Assembly: GCA_019915015.1 (NCBI GenBank)
Contig: JAHBBC010000017.1
Location: 310,001-374,000 of the forward strand
DNA: 64,000 nucleotides
Reading direction: 5' to 3'
Origin: Auriscalpium vulgare
Taxonomy: Eukaryota > Basidiomycota > Agaricomycetes > Russulales > Auriscalpiaceae
Shown: positions 26,593-39,081 of the stretch, piece by piece
How positions within the stretch are numbered: position 1 is the first letter of the stretch
Layout of the letters: each line of letters begins with the position of its first letter
Made by a program: the position numbers and the translations under genes
The notes under the pieces: generated by a model
The model's database searches: none
What the model was told of the DNA's origin: nothing
What the model saw: the letters and a program-made list of their open reading frames with translations, nothing else

Positions 26593-27553
26593 TTCTGAGC
26601 GAGGCTACTTCAAAGGAAAGACAAGGAAGAAGAGTCGAGGAGAAATGTCCAGGAAAAGGCCGACCCGAGCGGCGAAAGAACACGAAGAATGAAAAGCTGG
26701 AAAGTCGCCTGGACGCTCAACAGCAAAAAGGGAAGAAAGAATCGGCCTGACATCGGCCTTCGCGCGCCCCCTTATAAGAGACCTGAGTACAGTGGCCCTG
26801 AGGCGGAATAGCGTGGTTGCCAGAGAATGGGCGACTCGGGCTTGGCATGGTTGGCCCTGGAGACGGACTTCCCCCCAGATAAATGTACGGAGCCGACAGA
26901 CAGGACACGGGGCTACACGGGGTCGCCTAGGGAGGCGTTTTTACAGCTTCTACTTCTTCCAGGACGGGATAGACCGCATTGATCACGGGAACCGACTCGC
27001 AGGGTCCTAGGTTGTCTGGGAGACCGGAGGCAAAGGATAGGATAGGATAGGCGTCGTGCGATGGCCACCGGCTGATATTCCCCGAGATTAGAGCAGAGTT
27101 GAGTGGTCTGAAAGCTTCTGGGAGGCGTTTGCAGGGCTCTAGGAGATTGGCGGTTGGATTTTACATAAATAATCCCGGGTTAACCAGCTGACGGGACTAC
27201 TTTCGCAGTGATAGGGCAAGGTAAGGGCCCAGAGTATGGAAAGGACAACACCTTCTGGTCTCAAGTAGAGATGACTGGTATATCTGGTATGCCTAGAAGG
27301 ACCTGTGTTCAGTGCGAGCGAAGTACTGAGGCGAAGTGCGTCCGAGTCGCCAGGCGTCGTCGCAGCAGCCACTTGACCGCTCAGCCGAATGAGGTATATT
27401 ATTCACACGCAATACCACAGTCGCCACTGGCAGAAGTCTCAGCCTGTCCCAGTGTCTGTGTCCAGAAGTCTACTTCCAACCCGTGACAGCCCACCGCTAC
27501 TTCTACGCAATATACGCGTTTTTTGAAATACACCTCTTCTACGGCGATCAACC
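26593..27553. other. Divergent promoter region
   Basis: Separates the leftward secreted-protein gene B from the rightward Ctp1-like gene. A minus-strand CTTATAA at 26772-26778 is a good TATA candidate for gene B, followed by a CT-rich leader. A short run of GATAG units lies near 27040-27052. Confidence 0.5.
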
Positions 27554-30008
27554 ATGTCCGAGAGGCCTTCGGCGGGCGTCGAGCAGCGTCTGAGAAGCCT
27601 TGAGCAGCAGGTGCGCTCTCATTCGTCTCCGACATCTGCTTGAGCTGAGCTGAAGCTTCCCAAAGCTCGCCAGCGCTCGCGCAGCTAACCGCGACTCGGA
27701 ACGCCGATGCTTCGAGGCCACCCAGCGCGGTCAGCAACTCGCGTCAGACTTTGGCTTCAGCGACGTCGCCGCGGCCGAGGACGCGATCCTATCCAAGCCA
27801 CATATCTATAATCGCGCTACAATCGACTTCAACGCGTCGCAGGTCGCGACGCTGGAGGAGGAGCTGCGTCAGGAGCGTGTGTCGCGACAACAAGAAGCGT
27901 TGACCCATCGCGAACTTCTCGAGAGCTTGACGCGTCTTAGGGAGGAGAATGAGCGAGTGAAGCTGTCGGAAGGCTCTTTTTCAGGTGAGTAAACCTTCTT
28001 ATCAGGCTGTACTGCATCTCTTAGCATGTCATCGGGTGCAGGACAACCCGTTTCGCGACCAAAGCCGTCAGAGGAAGCACCGGCGCTGTTGGCCGTGAAG
28101 TCACAGGAGCTGTTCGCGCTCCAGACAAAGTACGATGCGTTGCTCGAGAACCAGCAGCACCTCCTCAAGAAGCATAAGGATTCGATTGCGCGATACAAGA
28201 GGATGAAGAACTACATGTTCAAGATCAGCAATGATGGCGTCGGCGGCATGCCGTTCGACGACGGCGCTGAGGTGGACAATGAATCGGATCTGGAGCTCCC
28301 ACCTTGCCCAGCTCCATCCGTATCACAGCATTTGGGTGCGTCTATCGCGCATATATTTTGAAATTGACTTTATAAACTCGCAGAACCGCCATCTACCACA
28401 GCTGTGCCACAGACGCCCCGCAGTAGGCATGTTGTCATGTCTCAATAACTCGCACTAACATGCTGCTCCAGAGAACTTGAAGCAGACTCTGTGTACTCCC
28501 AAGTCAGGAAGAAGCACCTTGGGGCATGCGCCGTTAGCCCAGAACGTCGTCAATTCGCCGCAGTATGGTCGATTAATGTGAATCGTAAGTTCGGGGCTCA
28601 CATCTGCTCAGTCGCAGATCATTGCGAACCCCTCGTCGAAGACAGCGAGCATCCTCTCCTCAGCAGGAAGACATGGCCGTCGCTGTCGCCAACGTTTCGC
28701 AGACGCAGGGGGAATCTCAAGGTACGCTGCACGCTTTCTGAAACAATCCATTAGTGCTCATATCAGTTCAGCCTTCCCGATGACTGACCCCGTTGTGAGG
28801 GTGCACTATTCGCCGACCACATCACGCATACGAAGGCTGTCAGCAGCTGGTAATACGGCGCAAAATGCCACTCGCGGGCATTCCCTACTCCAGTCCTTTG
28901 TCAATCCGCCGGCCCTGGTGGCGCCGAAGCGCGGCGCCGCCAAGAAGAAGACTGAATCCGACGACGAGATCATAGATCTGACAGACTCGACGCCCACAAA
29001 GTGAGTGCGCAGATCAGACTGCTTCTGGACCTGGCAGGACCTGACTTGCCTTTAGGCTTAGAGAGTCGCCGACGAGTGGGCGCACCGCCGCTCCGAAAAG
29101 GAAGCACGAAGACATGGACGCCGCCCACGTATCGTCAGATTCGTCACACACGGAGCCTGACTCGCAAGGTGCGTACTCCGCTTCGAGGGCGCGGGAAGCT
29201 CATTCCCCAGCAGCCCCCGAATCGCCACCGCCGCGCCCACAGCACTTGTCTCCAAGACGACGGAGTCGTCGCCACTCGACAGCTGCGCTTCCGGGCTCTC
29301 CCAGCAGCAGTCGCAAGGCCGGGAAGCGTCCCAGGCATTCCGAGCCGGCCCACCGCGCCGACGCCGAGAACGCCGACGCGCCAAGCAGGTGCGCACCGAC
29401 CACGGGGCCGATGAATCGTGCTTACCGATTCGCTTCACCAGCTCTCGCCTGAAGACGGTCAATGCACAGTACGAGATCAACCCTGCTGCGAACCGTGGGC
29501 GAGCATTCCAGTACGACGAAGTCGTGAGAGGCAAGCAGCACCGGCACGCATTGGGCGCGACCAGCTGCGACGACTGCCGCGACGTACGTTCTCCACTCCC
29601 CTCGTTGATTGGTCTCTGATGTCTGCGCAGTACTACGCTGCTGTAGGGCCCCTCCCGCCCCGCCTGCACGCGCCTGCATGGCGCACGCCTCCCAGCTCTC
29701 CTGTCCACAGTCGAGACCGAGGTCATCCCGAGCACGGCATCCGGCAGCACCAGAAGGAGATATCGCGACATCGGGCGCAGTGGCCGCGACCCCCGACGCC
29801 GCCGGGGTACTGGGATATTGGGTTCCCGGACACACAGGAGGCGACTGCGATCAACGCGCAGGCAGCCAAGATGCACGAGCAGAAGTTCGCGCAGATCGCG
29901 CGAGAGGCGGAGTGAGTCGACCTCGTGCCACTGCTATCCATCACTTGCATCTTACTGACTGTGGATATGTGCAGGAGAGAAGGGGGGAGGTATCGCAGAC
30001 GCGAGTAG
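27554..30008 (+). CDS. ctp1: Sae2/CtIP/Ctp1-type DNA end-resection factor
   Basis: Cofactor of the Mre11-Rad50-Nbs1 nuclease that starts resection at double-strand breaks, acting in the nucleus. An N-terminal coiled coil is clear (VATLEEELRQERVSRQQEAL to LLESLTRLREENERVKL, then LFALQTKYDALLENQQ), as in the tetramerisation region of CtIP. The middle is Ser/Thr-rich and unstructured (DDEIIDLTDSTPTK). The C-terminal family signature is present: FQYDEVVRGKQHRHAL, C-D-D-C-R-D, then ISRHRAQWPRPPTPPGYW. The final intron (GTGAGT at 29911 to GTGCAG) gives the end REGGRYRRRE. At least seven introns. The first intron is a problem: the donor after LRSLEQQ is phase 0, yet the coiled-coil frame needs another phase at every nearby acceptor, so exon 1 or the start needs checking. 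Confidence 0.5.
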
Positions 30009-30416
30009 TATTACCGAATTAATCGTACGTTGCTCGCTCCCGAGGCGATCTCGCTGCTTCGGCGTGACTTTCCTGCCCTCGTACAGGACGCGCTCCCTGG
30101 GGCTACATTGAGTCTGCTCAGCTACTGGCTCCTCGGAACCTTGTCAGCGCATGCAGCCTACACATCCCCTTAAGCTTGCAGGCCGTGCAAGGATGACGTC
30201 ATATGTCTGACTTGTCCACTCGGATTGTATCGGCTACAGCCACTACCGGACTTGCTTACCAGTGCTTGCCCCACCGAGCTTTGCACAGCGCTGCCTCGAT
30301 GTCGGCCATCGGGATGCTGTAGTAACGCCATGGTGTGGTGGCAGCATCCGCGATAAAACCATATCCGGGCAGGGTGTCTGCCCAACATCGACACCCTCGT
30401 CCACTTCATTCCAAAC
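30009..30416. other. Short intergenic region before the first SDR gene
   Basis: Contains the 3' flank of ctp1 and the promoter of the SDR gene. No open frame with support. Confidence 0.5.
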
Positions 30417-31740
30417 ATGTCTCTTGTCGTGGTGCGTGGTACTCACTTGTCGATCAGCTTGAGTTTCGAGGGTTCAACTCATGATCGATAGGTCACTGGC
30501 GCCTCCGGTTTCCTCGGTTCCCACATCATTGCCCAGCTGCTCGACAGCGGGTACAGAGTGCGAGGGTGCGTACAGGTCCTTCACATCAGTAGCTCAGTTA
30601 CCGATCAGTGGTTCCAGCGTAGCGCGTTCTCGAACTGCCCCCAAGGTAGCAGAGAAGTACACGTCGTACGGCGATAAGTTCGAAGTGGTCGTCGCGGAAG
30701 ATTTGGCCACGTCAGACTTATCCAATGTCTTCAAAGGCAAGCATAGGGTATCATGGGCTCTCTATGAGTAATTAATCTTCGCAGGCGCCGACGCACTTAT
30801 CCACGTTGCCTCACCCCTCGGCGGCGCTAGTGCGGCGATCATCCTACAGGTATGTCACAGTGCCACGAGGTTGTCACCGAAGCACTCAGCCTGTCGTAGA
30901 GCGCTGTCGATGGAACTTTGAAAGTCGTAGAGGCCGCGGTGAAAGCGAGCATCAAGAAGGTAGTCGTCACGAGCAGCGTAGTCGCCCTTTACAATCCCAC
31001 GCAGCCCGCGCAGGCTACGATCGGCGAGAAAGGTGAGTTTTGGGAAGTCGCTTCCGATATGCCTGGGATAGTAACATGCCTCGCAAAGATCACAACAATA
31101 TGACCTGGGAGGAGGCGCTCAAGCCTGAAAATGTCGGGCTCCCCGTATACGCGGCGTCTAAGGGTCTTGCCGAGCAGGCGTTGTGGAAGTTCGCCACAGA
31201 GCATCCGGCATTGGACGTGGCTACCGGTGCGCATGCCGTCCTCGCACTATCCCCGCACGGGGCTGATTTTGCGCAGTGCACCCTCCGTATATCTACGGTC
31301 CCACTGGCCCTGGGCAGGTCATCACCGCGCCGGCGGCGGGTACGAACGAGCAGATCTACGTGCTGATCAAAGGGGAGAAGGGCCGCCCACTGCCCGCCCA
31401 GATCAACCCGCAGTTCGTGAATGTCCACGATGCCGCTCGCGCACACGTCCTCGCTCTGAAGGCGCCCCCGTCGGACACGCCGAAGCGCATCGTCATCAAA
31501 GGTGGCTCGTTCACGTACAAGCAAGCCACGGAGTACTTGCTCAGGGAGCGTCCCGAGCTCAAGGAGCGCCTACCCGTCATTACGGGAAATGAGCCTCCTG
31601 GCCGGTCGTACGGTATCTACGATAACTCGAGCGCGGCTCGGATCATCGGACTCAAGGACTACATTGGCTGGCAAGAAACTCTCTCCAGCACGATCGATGA
31701 TATACTGCAGAAGGAAAAGGTGTTTGGTGTGCCGGTTTAA
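30417..31740 (+). CDS. NAD(P)H-dependent extended SDR reductase, paralogue 1
   Basis: Member of the extended SDR group that includes yeast Gre2, yeast aldehyde reductases and dihydroflavonol-4-reductases; such enzymes reduce aldehydes or ketones in the cytosol. The first exon is only MSLVV (30417-30431); intron 30432-30491 leads to the Rossmann motif VTGASGFLGS. Then ALIHVASPLGG, VVTSSVVALYNP, catalytic YAASK, PPYIYGPTGPGQ and FVNVHDAARAHVLAL. Ends EKVFGVPV, about 340 residues, normal length. Closest in this window to paralogue 2 (both have KGEKGRPLP). Substrate cannot be predicted. Confidence 0.5.
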
Positions 31741-33245
31741 GAAAGGTATATCACGTAGTAATGTATGATTGATGTATCAATGGGGAAGTACTCGGTCTCG
31801 TTTCCAGCGCCAGGACAATGAAGTGCTACATTCACGAGGGCATGCGGCGCACAGTCTTCAGGCACTACTTGCCTTATGGTCGAGGCCCGTGTCGCGCGCG
31901 CTGGGAGCAGCTTGCAGGAGACGCATGTTATACTGATTGAAAGAGACTATGCAACGCCAATCCGAGTGTCTGCCACATTTGAAGACGCGGAAATATGGCC
32001 CAACGTGCCGACATCTTCGTGCCAGCCGAAGTATGTACCGATGCCGTGGATCCTGTCATCTCAGCAATTGATCGTTAAGCGGGACGAAGGTAGCCGCCGC
32101 TGCGATTGCCAATTTACAGATGACTAGCATGGCGTTTGTGCGTACGTTCCGATGATGAGCGAGTCGCTGGCATTGATCCTGCGTGGTTAATCATACCGTA
32201 TTGATACAATATTCTAGCATGCCTCTGAAAGAGCGTCACCAGTGATGCCTACTGCAAGACCGTGGAGGGCCCAGACCTAGGCATCGTGGTCACTGTCGAC
32301 GGCAAGCAGGGACATATTGAAGGGCCAGGCTTCTCCTAGAGCTTCCTACCGCGAGTGGACCGGTGCCTACGAGCAAGAATCACGGTGAAGGTACGCAAGT
32401 TGGGACAAGCTCAACGCATCCAATCATAGCACGACGGCAAAGGGCCTGTAGTCGGACGCAAGGTGCTACCGGCGGTAAGCGGAGCCAGAGTCGAGACCGA
32501 GGGCTGGGTCCAAGGAGCGTGAGAGGGTGCTGAGATTCATTGCCCAGGATCGGGTCAAAGCTACAGCTAACGAGATGCGACGGATCGGAACCCCGAGAGA
32601 AAGGGGACCTATGCACATTGACACGCCGGTCGCGCAAGCATGGGGACATCGATGTCTGCAAATGATGTAAACCTTGTGGCGGGCTGTGCCAACCGCGCTC
32701 GGGGGCCACCTCTTTGGTTGGCAGCCGCACCGCTGACATTCACTGTCCTTCATACCGGTATCCTTGCGTTGTCCGCACGGCCTGCGCGACGATCGGACGG
32801 GGAGGAGGGAAACAAGGCGTGCCGTCTTGCCGAGACGAGTTGCCGGAATACTAAGGGACTTGCCGCGGAAATTGAAATTCGAATTTAGCCGCCTTTTGTC
32901 AAGTAAGTCGTTTGGTCTTAAATGCAATGCCAGAGCCGCCTGTGCCAGCACTTCGAAAAAATAGCGCTGCATGTGTGGGATTACGAGTACAAGTAATGTT
33001 ATTGAAGCGCCGGTGGAAAATTTGTTGAACGTGAGGACATGGGGCGACCGCCATGCCTGCGGTGGAGAAGTGATCGTCGAGCAAAATGAAAGGGACTAGG
33101 GGCTTCGAAATCGGGCGTGGCAATGCTGTGTTTTCAGACTAGAATTTGTTTCCGCAGCAGTCTCGTATATTACTTCCACAATTGATTTAATTAGCTCAGG
33201 CGACGTAGCTCGAGCCACCCCTTCCCTACTTGACCTTCGACTCTC
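31741..33245. other. Intergenic region, no supported gene
   Basis: Overlapping short frames on both strands between 32380 and 32972 have no motifs. Last part is the promoter of the zinc-cluster gene, with a CT-rich leader near 33215-33240. Confidence 0.5.
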
Positions 33246-34915
33246 ATGTCAGATTATACACTATCCCATCCGCCCACCACCTATCCCGCCTTTCACTCTC
33301 GATTCAACGACCAGGACGAGTACGGCACCTTGCCGCCGCCGCCGCCGTCGTACACAAACGTTTCAGTGGTCGTCGGCATCAAAGGAATTCAAAATCCTAC
33401 ATCATCCCACCGCTCTCCCCAGTACATCGTTTCCGACAGCAGTACTCCTACATTCCCCTCCATCTCCACCGCCCCTGGCTCATTTAGCAACCCGCTCATA
33501 GACACGCATAACCAAGCGGACGCTCACGAGCCAGACGACATGGATTACTCACCGCAAATGCTCTCCCAATTCGCCCTGGACTTGCCACCGTATGGCGACC
33601 TCATTCCGGTTCCAGACGCCTATCCTCAGCACCGACCCTCCCACCAGCAGCCCCTGCACGCTCCACTCCCCAATACTCCTATCGACCCGTGGTACTTGGA
33701 GGCGGTCGCCTCTGCCTCCTCTGGTATTGCCGACCCACGTACCACCGCGGCTGCGAACCTCGCCATGCTTCAGGCTGGCCTGCAAGGTTCTCTCTACCCG
33801 CCGACGCACGACCAGCATGTGCCACAGAATTACTCACCTCCGCATGCGCCGTTCGAGACACTTGTTACGCACACCAACATCGCCCCACCGGGCCCTCCGC
33901 CGCCGACGCACTCTGGGGGGAATCTGGCGGCGTGGGGTGTTGGTATGGGGGTGTCTGGCTCTTTCGATCCTTCAACCGGTGTTTTCTCGCGGACCGTCGA
34001 GCACCCGCGCATGCGGACCGCGCAGGCCTGTGAGAAGTGCCGTACGCGCAAAGCCAAGGTAAGACTACTTCCCATCGTAGCTACCGCCTTCACACACACC
34101 TCCTATCGTGCCTATGAGCTGACCGCCGTCGTATGCAGTGCTCTGGAGATCACCCAACCTGCCAGCGTTGTCTTACTCGCGGTCTCGTATGTGAGTACGC
34201 CCCTGAGCGCAAAATGCGTGGACCGAACAAACCGAAGCCACTCGGAGCCCCCACCACGACGAGTCGCCGGACTCACCCGTCCTCCCCCTCTAATTCGGCT
34301 TCCTCGCCTGGCAGCGAGAAGGATTCGTCTGTCCGCAAGAGGGCAAATACTCTTCCGTCACTGCCTGGCCCTGCCCAAAGCCACACGAGCCCGGAAACTT
34401 CCCCGCTCACGAAGCACGCTGTGATTCCGCGCGTCGACGAGAAGGCGGACGTCTACGGCATTCCACAGCCTCCATTCACCAACTATGGTGGCTCGCAGGT
34501 GGGAATGGCCTCCCGGAAGGCGCGTCCACCGCCCTTGGATGTCTCCGGTCTGCACGCGTATGACGGGAGCCGGGTTGCGAAGATTGAATACGAAGAATCT
34601 CCTATGTTCTTCGGGGACGCGGTCGCCACCCAGAACAGTACGCCTCACATGCCTTCCGCTCCTCCGCCGTCCACACCTGCCGGCTTAGCCGGTTACTCTC
34701 CTCGCCGCCGGTCGACTTCTGCGACGAGTCTTGCGTATCCGACGTCAGAAGGCTCGCCGGTGACCCCGCGCAGTCTGCTCGACGGAATGGCGCCTATGGC
34801 TTCGGAGAAGGACCGCGCTGCCTTGCTTCGCGCCGTCGAGGGCATGGAATCGGAGGGTGTCGAGTTTGCGCCTTACGATGCTGTCCGTGAGCGACATGCG
34901 GCGAGAGTCCAGTAG
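33246..34915 (+). CDS. Zn2Cys6 (Gal4-type) transcription factor
   Basis: 529 residues in two exons; intron 34059-34138 falls inside the DNA-binding domain. The zinc cluster reads ACEKCRTRKAK then CSGDHPTCQRCLTRGLVCEY, giving the six cysteines of the fungal binuclear cluster, around residues 262-290. It is followed by a basic linker (ERKMRGPNKPK). The domain is central rather than N-terminal: 260 residues rich in Pro, His and Ser precede it (LPPPPPSYTN, QQPLHAPLPNTP). No fungal-specific middle homology region was seen; the C-terminal half is Ser/Pro-rich with SPRRRSTSATS and ends RERHAARVQ. Nuclear regulator; target genes unknown. Start chosen at the first ATG after the CT-rich leader. Confidence 0.5.
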
Positions 34916-37494
34916 GTTGTGCTTCGGTGGCGCCGCCTCTTTTCCCCTTGCTTCCCTCCATTTTCTTTGCACTGTCACACTATCGCTGTCTCCGTGTCCC
35001 TGTATTTTTCTAAAAAGGACAATATGCGGACCTGTCTGTATTCCTATCCCCTGTTGCACATGTAGCGATATAGCACTTTCTGGCATCCTTTGACTCGTTA
35101 GATCCTGTATTCAATTGAAGTTATTGCGCAAGAAAATTTACCTGCCAGACAATGGCCATCGCCGTGAATCCTAAACGCCGTTTCCCCATTCGCTGTGAAG
35201 GCTCGGAGGAACTACCAGATTAGCGCCGACTTGATACGGGAGCTGTAGCGCTCGAGGTAGGCCGGACTACAGATGCTGCGAGAATAACGATCGCGCAGGA
35301 GAGACACAGGGGACGATCGGGTGCATTCATCTTGGGGATCGGGGACAGGGGCGGGCGCGTCCCCAGCGCTGTGGTCCCAGGGACATCGCCCCAATACGCA
35401 GCAACTTTCTGAATGGAATCGAGGCGCGGCGATCTGGCGGCAACATACGTCGAAGTGGCGTAGAAAATAGATCGAGAACCCGAGATGACGAGATTCAGGC
35501 CGCTCACCTGACGGGCTCGTTCACATGCGCTCAGAAAAAGCTTGGATGCACCTGTTCAGGCAGATATTGAGAGGCTCTTGGTCTCGGTATCGACCGCCAG
35601 ATGCGTCACAGGTAGGGTTCTGCGGTGCCGGCCGATCCTGTTTGGATATCGGGGACCACCTACACTAAGGAATGCCACGTAAGTCAGACGACTGCAGACA
35701 CACCCACCAGCAGCCACCAGCTCCGTCACCAAACTCTGAGCCTGACGCCTACGGACGACCTCCGAGCCTGATGAACCGCCTGTGATGCTGGTGCAATTTT
35801 CTTCGAAGCAACCGCCGCGTGGCTGGAAGCATGTGCGGGGATGCTCGCACGCCGAGGCGAAGTTTGACCCGCTGAGTCCGCGGTCGGCGGCCGCCGAGAT
35901 AGACGAGTTCACGACGCTCGAGAACGCCTGCAGTTGATGATTTTCAACAGCCACGCCTGAATAAAAACATATCCGTAAGGAAGAACAACACGCTTGAAAT
36001 TTCGCACAGATGAACTCCCTACCGAGGATTGCGCATGGTCCATCATCCACGAATGAGAAACTGGAGGGTCAAATCCGGACATCGCCCACTCCCGATCCCT
36101 TGGCCCCAATTGATATCGAAGCCGCCGTTGAGCGGTTAAAAGAAGTGCAGTGCGCTAATCGGTATTGAGCGACGGCTCTTGTGCGGCAGCGCGGCGAACG
36201 GAACACGCACCGCGTGTCTCGAGGTGGCGCCGTCCGGTCAAATATGGAGTCCGAAAGGCGATGCTTGCAAATCGCGCGCCGCAGGCACACAGCGCCTTCA
36301 GGAATGTAGAAAGTGAGATGAGGAATTTCGGTCAGGACCCATTGACGACGCACCCAGGATCTGGAACTGAGAGCCCTCTCGGATGGGCTCGCGCCCAAAG
36401 GAGTCTGAGAGAAGTGGTCGTTATGACTATACATTGAGCATCAGAAGCGTGTCGGGTCAATGCGCCTTGCCCCGGAAGATCCGGGCCTCCTTCGCTGATG
36501 ATTGGGGTAGTCGACTTGCCGAAAGAGCATGTCGCGACAGAATTAACAGCCATGCCAGTCGACGACACGGTCACAGGGCAGCTGGTCCAGTGAAAATGCC
36601 GTTCATGAGTAGCTTGTAGATAGCGATAGTGCCCTGACCTTGAGAACCCCGTGAGCGTGGCGTCGTTATGAGCGCTTTCTGCTACAATCCACCGTGTACG
36701 TGTCAACCTCATGATTGAGAGAATGGGCTCTAGCACGTACGTAGAACTCAACCAATTGGATGTACTTTCCAGCAGCCATCAGCGTGCAGGCGGATATTTG
36801 TCTGGAACAGATCTGGAGAGATCTATGACGAGGAATTGCACCAATGACAAGGTGTTCCTTGAATGGAAGCTGCGGTGGATCAGTGGCCGCGGAGAACGTC
36901 GATCATTTGCACAAGCATTCCTCGGGATAGCAACGTTCGTGAACTGTCATGAACGAGGACAATAGTTGACGGAAGGACAAATTTGTCGTCCAAGATAACG
37001 TCCCAAGCTATCGGGAAGAACGCGGGATTCCAACTGAACGGAAGAAGAGCAAGCTTGAAAAGAGAGTGCAAGATTCAAGTCTTAGATTGCCTGCAGCATG
37101 GTCCGAAAAGAGCGCCGAGCCAATACGGCGAGCTGCGCAAGGGTATTCAGCTATCGATACGAAGACATGGATTGGACATCTGAAGATAGTCGTGCCAGCG
37201 ATGCGAGACCGTCGTCAGGGCCCAGGACTTCGTACTTTGTGGGTGGGGGTCGGTAGATACTCCAGTCGGCATTTGCACCGACTCATTGAACTGGTGGGGG
37301 CACGGATAGATTGGTGGAGAAAAGAAGGCGGCCTGGAGACGGGAGAGAGCCTGAGCCCGCTGAGTCGCGTCACTTGTCGGCTAGGGTAGTGGATCACGTA
37401 TAAGCGCCTACGTAAACTTCGGAACTTCCGTGTCGAAGGGCAGCGGGCTCGGTAAAATTACGAACTTTCTTGAGTACACCGAGGTACACCGGCA
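34916..37494. other. Long intergenic region without a supported gene
   Basis: About 2.6 kb with only short frames. Minus frames at 35220-35507 and 35556-36050 were examined and no domain recognised. Plus strand near 35898 reads AAEIDEF, reminiscent of AAEIDEV in the membrane-protein family at 11160, but neighbouring sequence does not extend the match. Confidence 0.5.
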
Positions 37495-37659
37495 TATTGT
37501 ACAGACGATACACAGTAACTTGACTGTCTATCGGTCTGTCCATGAATTCCGTCGAGTCAGAAAAAAAAATACAAAATACGATCCTCAAATCTCAAACATA
37601 GCGAAGTCGGGGACCGGCGCCCGCGCCGCTACGAGTATTGTACAGACGATACACAGTAA
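37495..37659 (+). repeat. 24-bp direct repeat pair
   Basis: TATTGTACAGACGATACACA plus GTAA occurs identically at 37495-37518 and 37636-37659, a 141-bp spacing. The second copy ends 7 bp before the stop of the LPMO gene on the opposite strand. A run of A lies between them at 37560. Confidence 0.5.
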
Positions 37660-37665
37660 TGAAGA

Positions 37666-39081
37666 TTAACATGCTGAAGCCCTACGCATCTGAGCGTGGC
37701 GGCCGCCAACGGTGCGCCGTCTCTGGGTATCAATCCGCACATCACGCTTCCCAGTGGAGCACCGCTTCATTTTAACCATGCCCCTTGCAACCTTCGCGGG
37801 AGAGGAGGCCTTGTAATCAGCTCCCTGGTCCATCGACGCCGAAGGCGATGGCGCGGAAGATGATGCGGCTTCGGAGGCAGAAGATGTATCCGAGGCGGAG
37901 GTAGACGATGAACCTTTGCCTTTGGAGGCAGACGATGCGTGCTCGGAGGAGGGAGGGGATGCAGCTTCGGACGTAGGGGATGCAACTTCGGATGTATAGC
38001 TTGCGGCTTGTGAGGTAGGGGATGCACCTTCGGACGTAGGAGATGCAGCTTGTGAGGTAGGGGATGAACCTGCGGCGGTAGATGCGGTCTTCTTTGCGCC
38101 TGAAGATGTCTTGGTAGAATGCATTGACGCCCCGAGGGAGCTCAAGAAGTTTTGCGAGGCGGTGTCGGAGGAGGACGCGATGTTGGAGAGCGGCGGTCCC
38201 GGGAACACATATTTGTCGCCGGGGTTAAAGATCTAGGTCGGATAAGTCACCGAGCTGAAGTGACACATCATGAGAACATACATCGGCATCAAAAATACCG
38301 GGCTCTGTATCATTATACCCGCCGGGGAACGACACAGTGCTGCTTGGTGTTCCGCTGCCAGAGCCCCCGACGCGCACCTGGGTACAGGATGGGTAGAACT
38401 CAGCGCCTCCAACCGAGGTGGCAAGATGCAGCGCGATAATCTCGTGTCGGATGAGGTAGTCACCAGGCGCAATATCCTTTGGGAGCGTCACCGAGACGGA
38501 CTGATTCTTTTCTGCACCTCGGTTGAGAAGGGGTCGGCCAAGTGAAGGCTGCAGAAAGTACTCACGAACGTCAACCTGATACCACACCGGGTTCGCATCA
38601 CTATCGTTCGAGGGTTTCTTGCCGATTTGGTCGATCTTGAACCATTTTGCAGACTGCGCGTCGAACTTGTCACAGGTGGAACCGTCGCAAAGCGCCATGT
38701 AAGTCATCATTGGCCCTGTGTCATGAATCCACTAGATGACTCGTGTCAGCGTGATCTAATAGTCCAGTTACAACCCCGACGCACCGGCTGGTTGTTTAGA
38801 TCGCCCCAGTGGAAGTCAACCCGGTCGCCGGGGTTTGCAGGCGCCACCGTGCTCGCAGCCTGAGCACCGAGGCCACACGTAAGGGCGGCGTTGCTGGCGC
38901 CCTTGATTGGACTGACATCAGTGACCTGACGGATGGGACTGGTGAAAGGATGATTGTCTCCAGGTGCATTTCCTTGGTACGGCTTGCCGTCGATGGTGAC
39001 CTGGGTGAGGAAGCCGTGGGCAGATACATAGGGAAGGAGAGGTAAAAGAGCAAGAACAGAAGAGATCGATGAGGCCAGCAT
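37666..39081 (-). CDS. AA9 lytic polysaccharide monooxygenase with long Ser/Pro-rich tail
   Basis: Copper enzyme that oxidatively cleaves cellulose or related glucans outside the cell. A signal peptide (LASSISSVLALLPLLPYVSA) ends just before HGFLTQV, so the mature N-terminal His can form the copper brace. Further family marks: CGLGAQAAS, VDFHWGD, GPMMTYMALCDG, WFKIDQIG, the second copper His region YLIRHEIIALH and axial Tyr in EFYPSC. Three introns: near 38786-38734, a 48-bp frame-preserving one near 38569-38522 (GTGAGT to CCGAG, giving VDVRAEKNQ), and 38282-38235 (GTATGT to CCTAG). Instead of a CBM1, about 150 residues of Ser/Ala/Pro repeats (units like SPTSQAA, SPTSEGA) end in a basic, Arg-rich tail. 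Total about 430 residues. Confidence 0.5.

Noticed and set aside
35870..35940. AAEIDEF peptide as a third copy of the membrane-protein family
   Set aside because: Only seven residues match and no flanking conserved block such as MGGFH or WW.KPLNVGG was found nearby.
35220..36050. Minus-strand frames as a transporter or enzyme fragment
   Set aside because: Only one hydrophobic patch, no family motif, no plausible splice pattern.
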